64,000 bases of DNA from Oscillospiraceae bacterium. GTDB taxonomy: Bacteria; Bacillota; Clostridia; Oscillospirales; Oscillospiraceae. Positions 52,019 to 61,315 of this stretch are shown here, one piece after another. The translations under genes and the position numbers were made by a program. The DNA is taken from assembly GCA_910574635.1 (NCBI GenBank), contig CAJTCG010000003.1, forward strand, positions 1-64,000, given 5' to 3'. Positions within the stretch are counted from its first letter, which is position 1, and each line of letters starts with the position of its first letter. The notes under the pieces were generated by a model. That model was given only the letters and a program-made list of their open reading frames with translations, was not told the origin of the DNA and ran no database searches.

Positions 52019-52930
52019 TCAAAGCCGCCGGGCCAGCCTTTGGAGCTGGGCTTGAAATTCCTCCGGCAGGGGGCAGGAGAGCTCCACGGTTTTTCCGGTG
52101 CGGGGGTGGACGAACCGCAGGCCCGCGGCGTGGAGGCACTGGCCCTGGAGGCCGGGAGCGGGCTTCCCATAGACCGGGTCCCCCAGGATGGGACGGCCCA
52201 GATAAGCCAGGTGGACCCGGATCTGGTGGGTCCGCCCGGTCTCCAGGCGGCAGCGGAGGTGGGTGAAGCCGGGAAAGCGGGCCAGGACCTCCCAGTGGGT
52301 GACGGCGGGGCGGCCGGTGGGGATTACCGCCATCTTCTTCCTCTCCGCCGGGTGCCGCCCGATGGGGGCGTCCACCGTTCCCCGGTCCTCCCGGAAGCCG
52401 CCCGCGGCGATGCACTCGTAGGTCCGGGCCAGGCTGTGGTCCTGGAGCTGGGCGGCCAGGGCCTGATGGGCAAAGTCGTTCTTGGCGGCGATGATGAGGC
52501 CGGAGGTGTCCCGGTCGATGCGGTGGACGATGCCGGGGCGCAGGGCCCCGCCCACGCCGGAGAGGCTGCCGCCGCAGTGGCAGAGCAGGGCGTTGACCAG
52601 GGTGCCGTCCGGATGGCCCGGGGCGGGGTGGACCACCAGGCCCTTGGGCTTGTTCACCACGATGACGTCCGCGTCCTCGAAGACCACGTCCAGGGGGATG
52701 TCCTGGGGCAGGGCGTCCAGGGGCTCCGGGTCCGGCAGGGAGACGGCCAGCGTTTCTCCCCCGGTGAGCTTATAGTTTTTCGCCAGAGGCTTCCCGTTCA
52801 GGGTGACCCGGCCCTCCTCCAGAAGGCGCTGGGCGGCGGAACGGGTCAGGCCCTCCGCCTGGGAGGGAAGCCAGGCGTCCACCCGCTTCCCGGCGTCAAG
52901 TTCCGTGGGACGGAGCGTCAGCGTTTCCAT
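52019..52930 (-). CDS. RluA/RluD-family 23S rRNA pseudouridine synthase
   Basis: 303 residues. N-terminal S4 RNA-binding domain (RVDAWLPSQAEGLTRSAAQR) and a catalytic domain with HRIDRDTSGLIIAAKN (catalytic Asp in RxDxxTSG) and the late motif RTHQIRVHLAYLGRPILGD. It isomerises uridines in 23S rRNA; RluD-type sites are likely from sequence, but RluC cannot be excluded. Start at 52930 overlaps the end of lspA by 35 bp, a common Firmicutes pair. Confidence 0.92.
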   Translation of the reverse strand: METLTLRPTELDAGKRVDAWLPSQAEGLTRSAAQRLLEEGRVTLNGKPLAKNYKLTGGETLAVSLPDPEPLDALPQDIPLDVVFEDADVIVVNKPKGLVVHPAPGHPDGTLVNALLCHCGGSLSGVGGALRPGIVHRIDRDTSGLIIAAKNDFAHQALAAQLQDHSLARTYECIAAGGFREDRGTVDAPIGRHPAERKKMAVIPTGRPAVTHWEVLARFPGFTHLRCRLETGRTHQIRVHLAYLGRPILGDPVYGKPAPGLQGQCLHAAGLRFVHPRTGKTVELSCPLPEEFQAQLQRLARRL

Positions 52931-53408
52931 GGGGCTTCTCCTTTTTGTCGTACTTCTCGTAGAACCACTGGTAGTAGACGAGGCCCAGGACGCAGCCGGA
53001 AACGATGCACATGTCCGCCACGTTGAAGACGGGATAGCTCTCGTAAAACTGGAAGTGGAACATGTCCACCACGTAGCCTAGGCGCACCCGGTCCAGAATG
53101 TTCCCCAGACCGCCGGAGACGATAAGGCAGCAGGCCAGGGTCCCCAGGGGGTGCCGGACCACCCGGCGGACCAGCAGGGCCAAAATCGCCAGGACAATGA
53201 GGCCGGTGGCGGCGACCAGCAGCCAGCGCTGCCCGGAAAAGCTGGACCAGGCCGCGCCGTAGTTGTGGACGGCTTTCCACTCCACAAAGCCCGGCAGGAG
53301 GGGACGGGTCTCTCCCAGGGGAAGGGTGAGGGTGATATAGTGCTTGACCCACTGGTCCAGGGCCAGCAGGGCCAGGCCCAGCAGGGCGGAGAGGGCGGTG
53401 AAGGGCAT
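52896..53408 (-). CDS. lspA: Lipoprotein signal peptidase (signal peptidase II)
   Basis: 170 residues, four membrane segments. Aspartic protease motifs NYGAAWSSFSGQ, GGLGNILDRVRLGYVVDMFH and FNVADMCI carry the two catalytic Asp. It cleaves the signal of lipoproteins such as the binding protein at 22553. ATG at 53408 with GGAGG 9 nt upstream. Overlaps the pseudouridine synthase gene. Confidence 0.95.
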   Translation of the reverse strand: MPFTALSALLGLALLALDQWVKHYITLTLPLGETRPLLPGFVEWKAVHNYGAAWSSFSGQRWLLVAATGLIVLAILALLVRRVVRHPLGTLACCLIVSGGLGNILDRVRLGYVVDMFHFQFYESYPVFNVADMCIVSGCVLGLVYYQWFYEKYDKKEKPHGNADAPSHGT

Positions 53409-53588
53409 GGCGGGGCCTCCTTTGGAGAAATGGTGTTCCCTGACAGTGTACACGCTTTTGGGGGAAAAGGCAAGGGCGGCGTTTTGACGATTCCTCTTGA
53501 TGGATGAGAAAATCTGTGGTAGGATATTTTTGCAATAAGCTGTCGCTTCCGGCGGGCCGCCGCAGGCGAGGAGAGGAGGAAACCCTTC

Positions 53589-53819
53589 ATGGCGGAAGAA
53601 ATGACCGAGCCCGTACAGGCGGCCCCTGAAGAAGAGGCTCCAAAACAAGAAGATCCAAAACCGGAGGCCCCCCCACAGGCGGCGCCTGTCCCGGCTGAGA
53701 AGCCCAAGAAAAAGGACGGGCCCGCGCTGACGGTGCTGACGGTGCTGCTGGTTTTGGTGGGCGTGGCCGATCTGGCCCTGTGGGGCCTGGCGGGCTTCTA
53801 TTTTCTCGGGAACCTCTAG
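53589..53819 (+). CDS. Small single-pass membrane protein
   Basis: 76 residues. Acidic and Pro-rich cytoplasmic N-terminus (EEMTEPVQAAPEEEAPKQED), a Lys cluster, then one membrane segment from about residue 47 (ALTVLTVLLVLVGVADLALW). AGGAGG precedes the ATG. No family recognised. Confidence 0.65.
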   Translation: MAEEMTEPVQAAPEEEAPKQEDPKPEAPPQAAPVPAEKPKKKDGPALTVLTVLLVLVGVADLALWGLAGFYFLGNL

Positions 53820-53879
53820 GACCGGACTGTCTGGGCGGTACCATCCAACCATTTGGCGAAACGCGGAAAGGAAACATGT

Positions 53880-54179
53880 ATGGCGAAAACAGCGTGGATT
53901 TTTTCCTACAAGCTCAAAAAGAGCGTGACCCCGGAAGAGTTCATGGAGCGGACCCAGGCGCTCCACGACGCGGTGATTTCCAAGGCCAAGGGCTTTCTCT
54001 CCTGGGAGCACTATGTGCAGGACGAGACCTGGACGGACTTCGTCCTCTGGGAGACGGAGGAGGACGCCCAGAACGCCACCACGGTGGGACAGGGCACGGC
54101 GGAGGCGGAGGCCTTCTACGCCTGCATCCGCATGGTGACCTGCCGGGCGCTGATCTCCCGGTTTGTGAAAAAGTATTGA
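53880..54179 (+). CDS. Small dimeric alpha/beta-barrel-like protein
   Basis: 99 residues from the ATG at 53880 (AGGAAAC close upstream). AWIFSYKLKKSVTPEEFMER, then FLSWEHYVQDETWTDFVLWE and EAFYACIRMVTCRALISRF. The strand-helix-strand order with an aromatic-rich sheet resembles antibiotic-biosynthesis-monooxygenase-like or YciI-like dimers. Function unknown; the structural comparison is only from pattern. Confidence 0.6.
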   Translation: MAKTAWIFSYKLKKSVTPEEFMERTQALHDAVISKAKGFLSWEHYVQDETWTDFVLWETEEDAQNATTVGQGTAEAEAFYACIRMVTCRALISRFVKKY

Positions 54180-54223
54180 GGAGCGAATACGGCCCCGCCT
54201 TCCGGCGGGGCCGTTGGTTTTGT

Positions 54224-56701
54224 TTAGGCGGGGATTTCCTCCTTGGTCACCAGCAGCTTGCTGTCCTCCACGGTGAGGGCGGCGGTGTCCCCCTCCTTGA
54301 GGGTGCCGTCCAGCATCCGCTCCGCCACGGCGTCCTCCACCTTGCTCTGGATGCAGCGGCGCAGGGGCCGGGCGCCGTATTTCGGGTCATAGCCCTCCCG
54401 CACCAGCTCCGCCACCGCCTCGTCGGAGGCGCTGAGGTGCAGGCCCATGGACTCCATCCGGGCGGAGACGGTTTCCAGCATCCGGCGGGCCACCTCGTGG
54501 ATGTCCGCCTCCGTCAGGGCGCGGAAGACGATGATATCGTCGATGCGGTTCAAAAACTCCGGCCGGAAGGTCTGGCGGAGCTCCGCCATGACCGTCTCCT
54601 TGGCCTGGAGGAACTTCTTCTCCTCGTCGTCCGCCGCCGGCTCGCCGGAATTGAAGCCCAAGCGGGTCCCGGCGGTGGTGAGGCTCTTGGCCCCGATGTT
54701 GCTGGTCATGACGATGACCGTGTTTTTGAAGTCCACCGTCCGGCCCTGGGAGTCCGTAATCCGTCCGTCGTCCAGGATCTGGAGGAGGATGTTCCACACG
54801 TCCTCGTGGGCCTTCTCAATCTCGTCGAAGAGGACCACGGAATAGGGCTTGCGCCGGACCCGCTCGGTGAGCTGGCCGCCCTCCTCGTGGCCCACATAGC
54901 CCGGGGGGGAGCCGATGAGGCGGGAGACGGTGTGGCGCTCCATATACTCCGACATGTCGATGCGGATGATGGCGCTCTCGTCGCCGAACATGGCCTCCGC
55001 CAGGGATTTGCACAGCTCCGTCTTGCCCACGCCTGTGGGACCCAGGAACAGGAAGGAGCCCGTGGGCCGCTTGGGGTCCTTCAGCCCCACCCGGCCCCGG
55101 CGGATGGCCCGGGCCACGGCCTTCACGGCCTCGTCCTGGCCCACCACCCGCTGGTGGAGAATTTCTTCCATCCGAAGAAGGCGGCTGCCCTCGTCCTCCG
55201 TCAGGCGGGTGACGGGGATGCCCGTCCAGCCCGCCACCACGGCGGCGATGTCTTCCGCCGTAACGGGGCGGTGCTGCCGGGGGCTGGAGCGCCGCTTCTC
55301 CCGCTCCTGCTCCACCTGGTCCCGGTAGTTGCTCTCAATGTCCCGGAGCTGGGCGGCGGTCTCATAGTCCTGACGCTGGATGGCGGCGTCCTTGTCCTTG
55401 GCCAGGGCGGCGATTTTCTCCTCCAGGGATTTCAGCTCCGGGGAAATTTCCTCCTCCTCCATGCGGACCCTGGACGCGGCCTCGTCCATCAGGTCAATGG
55501 CCTTGTCGGGCAGGAAGCGGTCGGAGATATACCGGGCGGAGAGGGAGACGGCGGCCTCCAGGGCCTCGTCAGTGAGCTGAAGCTTGTGGTGCTGCTCGTA
55601 CTTCTCCCGGAGGCCCTTCAAAATCTCCAGGCTGGCCTCCTGGCTGGGCTCGCCCACCTGGACGGGCTGGAAGCGGCGCTCCAGGGCGGCGTCCTTTTCG
55701 ATATACTTCCGGTACTCGTTCAGGGTGGTGGCCCCGAGACAGCGGATTTCTCCCCGGCCCAGGGCGGGCTTGATGATGTTGGCCGCGTCCACGGCCCCCT
55801 CGGCAGACCCTGCCCCCACGATGGTGTGGAGCTCGTCGATGAAGAGGATCACGTCCCCGGACTTCTTCACCTCGTCCAGGGCCTTTTTGATGCGCTCTTC
55901 AAACTCGCCCCGGTACTTGGTCCCCGCCACCATGCCGGAGAGGTCCAGGGAGAGGATGCGCTTGTCCAGCAAATCCTCGGGCACGTCCCCCATCGCAATT
56001 TTCCGGGCCAGGCCCTCGGCAATGGCGGTTTTGCCCACGCCGGGCTCACCGATGAGGCAGGGATTGTTCTTCGTCCGGCGGGAGAGGATCTGGATGACCC
56101 GCTGGATCTCATCGTCCCGGCCCACCACGGGGTCCAGCTTGCCGTTCCGGGCGTCGGCGGTCAGGTCCCGGGTGAACTCCCGGAGGGTCTTCCCGCTCCC
56201 GCTAGCCCCGCCGGAGGAGGGGCCCCGGTCGTCCCGGGGGGCGGCGGGCTGGCGGCTCTGGGGCCGCTGGTTCAGCTTCTGCATCAGGGCGGCGTAGAGG
56301 GGCCGGACGTCCACCCCGGCGGTGCGGAGGATGCGGACCGCCATGTTGTTCCCCTCCCGGAGGAGGCCCGCCAGCAGGTGCTCCGTGCCCACATAGGGGC
56401 TGCCGCCCCGGACGGCGTCCTCCACGGCGATCTCCACCACCCGGCGGGCCCGGGGGGTCAGGCCCTGGGCGGGGTTCCCGCCGGGGAGGCCTGCGCCGAC
56501 GCTGCGCTTGATGATTTGGACGATCATGTCGTCGGTGAGCCCGGATTCCAGGAGGACGTCGTGGGCGGTGCCCTGGTCCTCCCGGATGAGCCCCAGAAGC
56601 AGGTGCTCCGTGCCCACGTAGCCGTGGCCCAGCTCTCCCGCGGCCTCCTGGCTGAGGCGGAGAGACTCCTCCGCGCCGGGGCTGAATTTTTTCTCATTCA
56701 T
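54224..56701 (-). CDS. clpC: ATP-dependent Clp protease ATPase subunit ClpC
   Basis: 825 residues. Two Clp_N repeats ([39 protein letters not shown]), AAA1 with GEPGVGKTA, middle domain with UVR-like [18 protein letters not shown]2 with GPTGVGKTE and a ClpP-binding loop region. Unfolds substrates for ClpP. ATG at 56701; the frame is open upstream but without similarity. Third gene of the ctsR-mcsA-clpC operon. mcsB, usually between mcsA and clpC, is absent. Confidence 0.97.
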   Translation of the reverse strand: MNEKKFSPGAEESLRLSQEAAGELGHGYVGTEHLLLGLIREDQGTAHDVLLESGLTDDMIVQIIKRSVGAGLPGGNPAQGLTPRARRVVEIAVEDAVRGGSPYVGTEHLLAGLLREGNNMAVRILRTAGVDVRPLYAALMQKLNQRPQSRQPAAPRDDRGPSSGGASGSGKTLREFTRDLTADARNGKLDPVVGRDDEIQRVIQILSRRTKNNPCLIGEPGVGKTAIAEGLARKIAMGDVPEDLLDKRILSLDLSGMVAGTKYRGEFEERIKKALDEVKKSGDVILFIDELHTIVGAGSAEGAVDAANIIKPALGRGEIRCLGATTLNEYRKYIEKDAALERRFQPVQVGEPSQEASLEILKGLREKYEQHHKLQLTDEALEAAVSLSARYISDRFLPDKAIDLMDEAASRVRMEEEEISPELKSLEEKIAALAKDKDAAIQRQDYETAAQLRDIESNYRDQVEQEREKRRSSPRQHRPVTAEDIAAVVAGWTGIPVTRLTEDEGSRLLRMEEILHQRVVGQDEAVKAVARAIRRGRVGLKDPKRPTGSFLFLGPTGVGKTELCKSLAEAMFGDESAIIRIDMSEYMERHTVSRLIGSPPGYVGHEEGGQLTERVRRKPYSVVLFDEIEKAHEDVWNILLQILDDGRITDSQGRTVDFKNTVIVMTSNIGAKSLTTAGTRLGFNSGEPAADDEEKKFLQAKETVMAELRQTFRPEFLNRIDDIIVFRALTEADIHEVARRMLETVSARMESMGLHLSASDEAVAELVREGYDPKYGARPLRRCIQSKVEDAVAERMLDGTLKEGDTAALTVEDSKLLVTKEEIPA

Positions 56702-56735
56702 ATGCAAGACACTTCCTTTCGTGCAGTCGGGTGGT

Positions 56736-57203
56736 TCAGTTCTGTTCCAGGCTGTGGATCTGGTCTCGGAGCTCCGCCGCCCGCTCGAAGTTCTCCTCCT
56801 GGACGGCCTTTTGCATCTCCATCCGCAGGGCGTTGAGCTGCCGCTTTTTGGAAATCTCGTTTTGCTCCTCCTGCTCCAGCAGGGCCTCCTGGGCCTTGGG
56901 AGCTTCCTGCTTCGCCTCCGCCGGGGCGCCCAGGGCGGGCATATCGGCGAAGAAGTCGTCAAAGGGGTCCTCCAGCATACGGTTCATCCGGCTCAGCAGG
57001 GAGGGGACGGGGGTGAAGAAGTCGTCGAACAGCCCGCCGCCGAAGAGGCCCCGCATCATCCGCTGGCTCTGGGCGGCCAGGCGCTGGGTGTAGCCCAGCC
57101 GCTCGGCGCATTCGGCGCACAGGTGTTTCTCGGTAATCTGGCCGTTGACGTTGCTCTGGTAAACAAAGGTGACTTCATTCTTGCCACAATTTTCGCATTT
57201 CAT
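56736..57203 (-). CDS. mcsA: McsA-like CtsR modulator (UvrB/UvrC-motif protein)
   Basis: 155 residues. CxxC pairs CENCGKN and CAECAERLG form zinc sites; the C-terminal UVR motif is MQKAVQEENFERAAELRDQI. In Bacillus McsA activates the arginine kinase McsB; no mcsB is present here. ATG at 57203 with AGGAGG upstream. Confidence 0.92.
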   Translation of the reverse strand: MKCENCGKNEVTFVYQSNVNGQITEKHLCAECAERLGYTQRLAAQSQRMMRGLFGGGLFDDFFTPVPSLLSRMNRMLEDPFDDFFADMPALGAPAEAKQEAPKAQEALLEQEEQNEISKKRQLNALRMEMQKAVQEENFERAAELRDQIHSLEQN

Positions 57204-57277
57204 AATAAAAACCTCCTGTATACGGAAAATGTTTTGGTGACAGATGGAAAGGTGGGGCCGCTCCGGCGTATGCCCCG

Positions 57278-57730
57278 CTAGACCTGGAGAATCAGGACGT
57301 TTTTCAAAACGTCCGCCCGGACTTGGTCCCGGAGGTCCCGGGGCACGGCCCCCAGGGCCTTGTCTCCCACGGCGGCCAGCAGCGTCCGGGCCAGGCCCTC
57401 CGGCAGGGCCCCGGCCTCCGCCAGGTTCCCCAAGATGGCCCGGGCGGAGGGCAGGTCCACCCGCTCGCCCAGGGAGTTGATGACGTGCATCAAAAGAGTC
57501 TCCCGGTCCACCTGGACCCGGGTGATGCGGATATACCCGTTGCCGCCCCGGCGGCTCTCCACGATATAGCCCCGCTCGGGGGAGAAGCGGGTGGACATGA
57601 CGTAGTTGATCTGGCTGGGCACGCAGTTGAACCGCTGGGCCAGCTCGCCCCGCTGGACCTCCAGCACGCCGTCTCCCGTCTCGTCCAGGCATTCTTGAAG
57701 GAAGCCGGCAATTAAATCGGAAATCCCCAT
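57278..57730 (-). CDS. ctsR: CtsR heat-shock repressor
   Basis: 150 residues. HTH domain: LAQRFNCVPSQINYVMSTRF, glycine-rich wing SRRGGNGYIRI, C-terminal dimer domain. Represses clp genes through TTTGACC-type heptads. Two such boxes flank its promoter at 57752-57836. Confidence 0.95.
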   Translation of the reverse strand: MGISDLIAGFLQECLDETGDGVLEVQRGELAQRFNCVPSQINYVMSTRFSPERGYIVESRRGGNGYIRITRVQVDRETLLMHVINSLGERVDLPSARAILGNLAEAGALPEGLARTLLAAVGDKALGAVPRDLRDQVRADVLKNVLILQV

Positions 57731-57751
57731 GGGTACGCCTCCTCGTTTGAC

Positions 57752-57836
57752 TTTGACTATCTTTGATGTTTTGGATGATGTTAGTATACCACCTGCCGGA
57801 GAAATGTCAAGAGGAAATCTTTGACGTTCTTTGACG
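57752..57836 (-). promoter_or_regulatory. ctsR promoter flanked by two CtsR boxes
   Basis: Plus-strand TTTGACT-ATC-TTTGATG at 57752-57768 and TTTGACG-TTC-TTTGACG at 57820-57836 match the tandem heptad CtsR operator. Between them, on the minus strand, TTGACA (plus 57805-57810), a 16-bp spacer and TATACT (plus 57783-57788) form the promoter. Confidence 0.92.
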
Positions 57837-57898
57837 TTTGTGAAAACAAAGTGTGAACAGGGGAGTAAAAATTTTCCGTCAGGGGTTTCACAAAGCTC

Positions 57899-57926
57899 TT
57901 GCTTTTTTTCGAGAGTATGCTACAAT
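57899..57926 (+). promoter_or_regulatory. Promoter of the ferredoxin gene
   Basis: TTGCTT at 57899-57904, 16-bp spacer, TACAAT at 57921-57926. Confidence 0.75.
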
Positions 57927-57956
57927 GGGAATACAATTCTAATGGAGGTGCAACCC

Positions 57957-58130
57957 ATGGCCTATAAGATCACTTCTGCCTGTGTGAGCTGCGGCGCCTG
58001 CTCTGACGCCTGCCCCGCCGGCGCCATCAGCCAGGGCGATGATTCCTACGTCATCGACGCTGCCGCCTGCCTGGACTGCGGTTCTTGCAGCGACACCTGC
58101 CCCAACGGCGCCATCGTCCCCGAGGAGTAA
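57957..58130 (+). CDS. 2[4Fe-4S] ferredoxin
   Basis: 57 residues. Two CxxCxxCxxxCP clusters: CVSCGACSDACP and CLDCGSCSDTCP. A clostridial-type electron carrier. GGAGG is 7 nt before the ATG at 57957. Single gene between its promoter and a strong terminator. Confidence 0.97.
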   Translation: MAYKITSACVSCGACSDACPAGAISQGDDSYVIDAAACLDCGSCSDTCPNGAIVPEE

Positions 58131-58146
58131 TTCATAAGGGATACAT

Positions 58147-58184
58147 AAAAGTCCCGTGAGCAATGCTCACGGGACTTTTTGTTT
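58147..58184. terminator. Bidirectional terminator
   Basis: AAAAGTCCCGTGAGC, loop AAT, GCTCACGGGACTTTT, then TGTTTT on the plus side; the radical SAM gene converges on it. Confidence 0.9.
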
Positions 58185-59056
58185 TATATTCCCGACAGGT
58201 CAAAATCCGGGGTGTACTCCTCCCTGGCGGAGGTGCGCTCCTGGGTGTAGCCGTCCGCGATGCCGCAGTTTTCCATGTATTCCGCCGCCGCCCGGTACTC
58301 CGCCCTCGTCACATGGCGGCTGAGATTCCCGGAGGCCCCGGGCTGGGGGGTGTACTGGCTCATGAGGGAGAACAGCACCTCCCCGGGGCGGAAGGCTTCC
58401 GACACCCAGTCGATGCAGCGGCGGGTATTCTCCAGCTCCCCGGGGAGCAGCAGGTGGCGGATCAGCACGCCGGATTTGAGCGCGCCGTTTTCCATGCGGT
58501 AAGGCCCCGTCTGGCGGAACATCTCCAAAATGGCCGGGGCGGCGCGGTCAAAATAGTCCGGGGCGGCGGAGTATTTCCCGGCGGGGCCGGGGAGGGCGTA
58601 TTTCAGGTCCGGCAGGTAGATCTGGACCTTTCCCGCCAGGGACCGCAGGGTGGGGACGCTTTCATAGCCCCCGCAGTTCCACACCACCGGGACGGGCCAG
58701 GGCCCGTCCCCCAGGGCCTCTAAAATAGCGGGGGCGAAGTGGGTGGGGGTCACCAGGTCCAGGCAGGCCGCCCCTCCGGCGATGAGCTCCCGGAAGATTT
58801 CCCGGAGGCGGGAGACGGAAACGGGTTTCCCCACGCCGCCCTGGGAGATGGGCTTATTCTGGCAGTAGGCGCAGCGGAGATTGCAGCCGGAGAAAAAAAC
58901 GGCTCCCGCCCCGTGCTCCCCGACGAGGCAGGGTTCCTCCCACTGGTGGAGCATCGCCCGGGCGACGACGGGGGCCGAGGGCTGGCCGCAGACGCCGCCG
59001 GGACGGTCCGGCGTCCGCGGCCCCCGGCAGTTCCGGGGGCAGAGGGCGCAGGTCAT
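58184..59056 (-). CDS. Radical SAM protein, PflA-like activating enzyme
   Basis: 290 residues. N-terminal CALCPRNC zinc/Fe-S knot and the radical SAM cluster CNLRCAYC near residues 58-65; GGGYES-type and later motifs follow the AmmeMemoRadiSam/PflA branch (YLPDLKYA). Its start overlaps the stop of tdk by 4 bp. Substrate not identified; glycyl-radical enzyme activation is the family role. Confidence 0.88.
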   Translation of the reverse strand: MTCALCPRNCRGPRTPDRPGGVCGQPSAPVVARAMLHQWEEPCLVGEHGAGAVFFSGCNLRCAYCQNKPISQGGVGKPVSVSRLREIFRELIAGGAACLDLVTPTHFAPAILEALGDGPWPVPVVWNCGGYESVPTLRSLAGKVQIYLPDLKYALPGPAGKYSAAPDYFDRAAPAILEMFRQTGPYRMENGALKSGVLIRHLLLPGELENTRRCIDWVSEAFRPGEVLFSLMSQYTPQPGASGNLSRHVTRAEYRAAAEYMENCGIADGYTQERTSAREEYTPDFDLSGI

Positions 59057-59640
59057 AGGGCCTCCACGTCAAAGTCCGGTCCCAGATTGCCTTCCATCCA
59101 ATGGCGGCGGCAGAGGCCGATGTATTTGTCGTTGGCCCCCAGGACCACCTGTTCCCCCTCCTTGAGGACCTTGCCGTTTTCGTCAAAGCGGGCGTTGAAG
59201 GTGGCTTTTTTGCCGCACCAGCAGATGGTCTTGACTTCCTCGATTTTGTCCGCCATGACCAGGAGCTGATAGCTGCCGGGGAACAGGTCCCCCTTGAAGT
59301 CCGCCCGGAGGCCGTAGCACAGGACGGGGATGTCCAGCCGGTCCACCAGATCCACCAGGTACATGACCTCTTCCTTGGTGAGGAACTGGGCTTCGTCCAC
59401 AATGATGCAGGCGTTTTGCTGGAGCTCCATGGCGGTCATCTCCTGCATCTCGTCAAAGTACACGCAGGGGTATTTCAGCCCGATGCGGGAATAGACCATG
59501 TGCTCCCCGTCCCGGGCGTCCAGCCGGGGCTTGACCATCAGGGCCTTCTGGCCCCGCTCCTCGTAGTTGAAGCGGGCCATCAGGGCGTTGGCGGACTTGC
59601 TGGAGCCCATGGCCCCATACTTAAAGTATAATTGTGCCAT
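59053..59640 (-). CDS. tdk: Thymidine kinase
   Basis: 195 residues. P-loop GAMGSSKSA at 9-17, Walker B IIVDEAQF with Asp82 and Glu83, and a zinc finger (CWCGKKA and CRRH). Type II thymidine kinase, salvages thymidine. ATG at 59640 with no upstream similarity beyond it. Confidence 0.95.
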   Translation of the reverse strand: MAQLYFKYGAMGSSKSANALMARFNYEERGQKALMVKPRLDARDGEHMVYSRIGLKYPCVYFDEMQEMTAMELQQNACIIVDEAQFLTKEEVMYLVDLVDRLDIPVLCYGLRADFKGDLFPGSYQLLVMADKIEEVKTICWCGKKATFNARFDENGKVLKEGEQVVLGANDKYIGLCRRHWMEGNLGPDFDVEAL

Positions 59641-59671
59641 AAATATACAAAAAGCGATGGAATTTGGCAGA

Positions 59672-60130
59672 TTATTCCTCGCTCTCTTCCTCCTCTTTCG
59701 TTTCTTCCGTTTCCGCCGGGGCGGCGAAGGGGCTGTAGTCCTCCGGCGGGTCCGGCATGTTGAAAACCGCTTTTTTGCAGTCCCGGCAGAGCCAGACGGT
59801 CTTGTAAACGCCCCAGGGGTCACCCTCGTCCAGCAGGTCCAGGGCGTTTCCGTCCAGGGCCCGGAGGGGATCAAACTTGTGGACGCCGGGGTACCAGCGG
59901 ACGCTGTCCCGCCCGCCTGTGAGAAAGCCCTGCTCCATCTCTTTCCCGCACCAGGGGCAGGGCTCCGGCGGGAGGCGCCTGGCCTCTTCCTTTTCCTTCG
60001 CCTTGGCCTTGCGCTCCTCGTTCCAGGCTTTCAGGCTGTCAAGGGGATTTGCTTGCGGCTCCTTGGGTTCCCGGCGGGGCTTGTCCGGTTTTTGGTCCCA
60101 GGGGTCCTCGCTCTGTTTCCAGAATGGCAT
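59672..60130 (-). CDS. Zinc-ribbon protein of unknown function
   Basis: 152 residues. Charged Lys/Glu-rich N-terminus with a coiled stretch (NEERKAKAKEKEEARRL), then a zinc ribbon: CPWCGKEMEQGFL and CRDCKKAVFN, and an acidic tail. The CPWCGKEMEQG motif matches the DUF6487-type zinc-ribbon domain. Role unknown. Confidence 0.7.
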   Translation of the reverse strand: MPFWKQSEDPWDQKPDKPRREPKEPQANPLDSLKAWNEERKAKAKEKEEARRLPPEPCPWCGKEMEQGFLTGGRDSVRWYPGVHKFDPLRALDGNALDLLDEGDPWGVYKTVWLCRDCKKAVFNMPDPPEDYSPFAAPAETEETKEEEESEE

Positions 60131-60140
60131 ACGGTTCCTC

Positions 60141-61199
60141 CTATTCCTCCAGTTCCCGCCGGACCTCCTCCGTGAAGCGGGAGAAGGCCGAGGGGACGGC
60201 GTGACGCTCCAGGGTATCCACCCAGGTGAAATCCTCCGGCCCGTCCCCGGAAACCTCCAGGGCGTAGCCGGTCATGTGCCATTCTACGTGGCTGAAAATG
60301 TGCTTCGCCGTCAGGCGGCGTTTCCAGGCGAGCGGCTCCAGGCCCCAGGCCCGGACCGCGACCGCGGCGGCGGGCTCGTCCAGGTCGCCTTCCACGTTGG
60401 GAAACTCCCACAGCCCCGCCAGCAGGCCGGAGGCCGGGCGCTTCCGCAGGGCCGCGCGGCCCTCCCGGAGGAGGAGGAACACCGTCTTGTCCTCCACCCG
60501 GCGGGACTTTTTTGGGGCCTTTACCGGCAGACTCTCCGCCGTGCCCCGCGCCCGGCCCAGGCAGAGGTCCCGGACGGGGCAGAGAAGGCATTTCGGCGGG
60601 CCGTTCGGCACGCAGACCGTGGCCCCCAGCTCCATGAGGGACTGGTTGAAAATCCGCGTGTCCGCCTTGGCTTCCGGGAAAATATTCTGGACCTGGGAGC
60701 GGATGGCTTTTTTCGTCTGAGGGAGGGCAACGTCGCTGTGGTCGTCCGTCAGGCGGGTGACAACCCGGAGGACGTTGCCGTCCACCGCCGCTTCCCGCCG
60801 GGCAAAGGCCGCGGAGGCGATGGCGGCGGCGGTGTAGTCCCCGATACCGGGGAGGGTCAGGAGTTCTTCATAGGTATCGGGGAAGCCCCCCCGGTCCACC
60901 GCCAGCTTGGCGGCCTTTTGGAGGTTCCGGGCCCGGCTGTAGTAGCCAAGGCCCTCCCAGAGCTTCATCAGGTGCTCCTCCGGCGCGGAGGCCAGGGCCT
61001 CCACCGTGGGGAAGGCCTCCAGAAACCGGGCGTAGTAGCCCAGCACCGCCGCCACCCGGGTCTGCTGAAGCATGATTTCCGAGACCCAGATGCGGTAGGG
61101 GTCTTGGGTTTTCCGCCAGGGAAGGTCCCGGGCGCTGGCCCGGTACCAGGCCAGCAGCGGCGGCGGGAGCCGCGATAATGTCATAGCGTTTTCGTTCAT
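60141..61199 (-). CDS. mutY: A/G-specific adenine glycosylase MutY
   Basis: 352 residues. Helix-hairpin-helix LPGIGDYTAAAIASAAF, catalytic Glu41 in WVSEIMLQQT and Asp140 in AAVDGNVLRV, [4Fe-4S] cluster CVPNGPPKCLLCPVRDLC, and a C-terminal NUDIX-like 8-oxoG reader. Removes A opposite 8-oxoG. A TATAAT lies only 6 nt ahead of the ATG, so the mRNA may be leaderless. Confidence 0.95.
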   Translation of the reverse strand: MNENAMTLSRLPPPLLAWYRASARDLPWRKTQDPYRIWVSEIMLQQTRVAAVLGYYARFLEAFPTVEALASAPEEHLMKLWEGLGYYSRARNLQKAAKLAVDRGGFPDTYEELLTLPGIGDYTAAAIASAAFARREAAVDGNVLRVVTRLTDDHSDVALPQTKKAIRSQVQNIFPEAKADTRIFNQSLMELGATVCVPNGPPKCLLCPVRDLCLGRARGTAESLPVKAPKKSRRVEDKTVFLLLREGRAALRKRPASGLLAGLWEFPNVEGDLDEPAAAVAVRAWGLEPLAWKRRLTAKHIFSHVEWHMTGYALEVSGDGPEDFTWVDTLERHAVPSAFSRFTEEVRRELEE

Positions 61200-61205
61200 G
61201 GGGAG

Positions 61206-61211
61206 ATTATA
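61206..61211 (-). promoter_or_regulatory. -10 element immediately ahead of mutY
   Basis: Minus strand TATAAT followed by CTCCCC and then the mutY ATG. The start of transcription would fall at or near the start codon. A -35 element is weak (CTGTCC with an 18-bp spacer). Confidence 0.6.
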
Positions 61212-61251
61212 GCACAGATTTCAAAAGATGGACAGAGTTTTTTCCAGGGGC

Positions 61252-61301
61252 TTGACATACCTAGAAATACTATGTATAATAAGCATAGAAATTCTAGGTA
61301 T
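61252..61301 (+). promoter_or_regulatory. padR promoter with overlapping palindromic operator
   Basis: Perfect consensus TTGACA (61252-61257), 17-bp spacer, TATAAT (61275-61280). A long imperfect palindrome overlaps it: ATACCTAGAA at 61257-61266 and TTCTAGGTAT at 61292-61301, with a second pair TACTATG / CATAG inside. Typical of PadR-type autoregulation. Confidence 0.9.
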
Positions 61302-61315
61302 AGGAGGCGGACGCG

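Noticed and set aside
53780..56836. 1018-residue open frame on the plus strand
   Set aside because: It is the antisense of clpC. High GC removes stop codons; the product is Gly/Gln/Leu-rich without any domain, and clpC on the other strand is certain.
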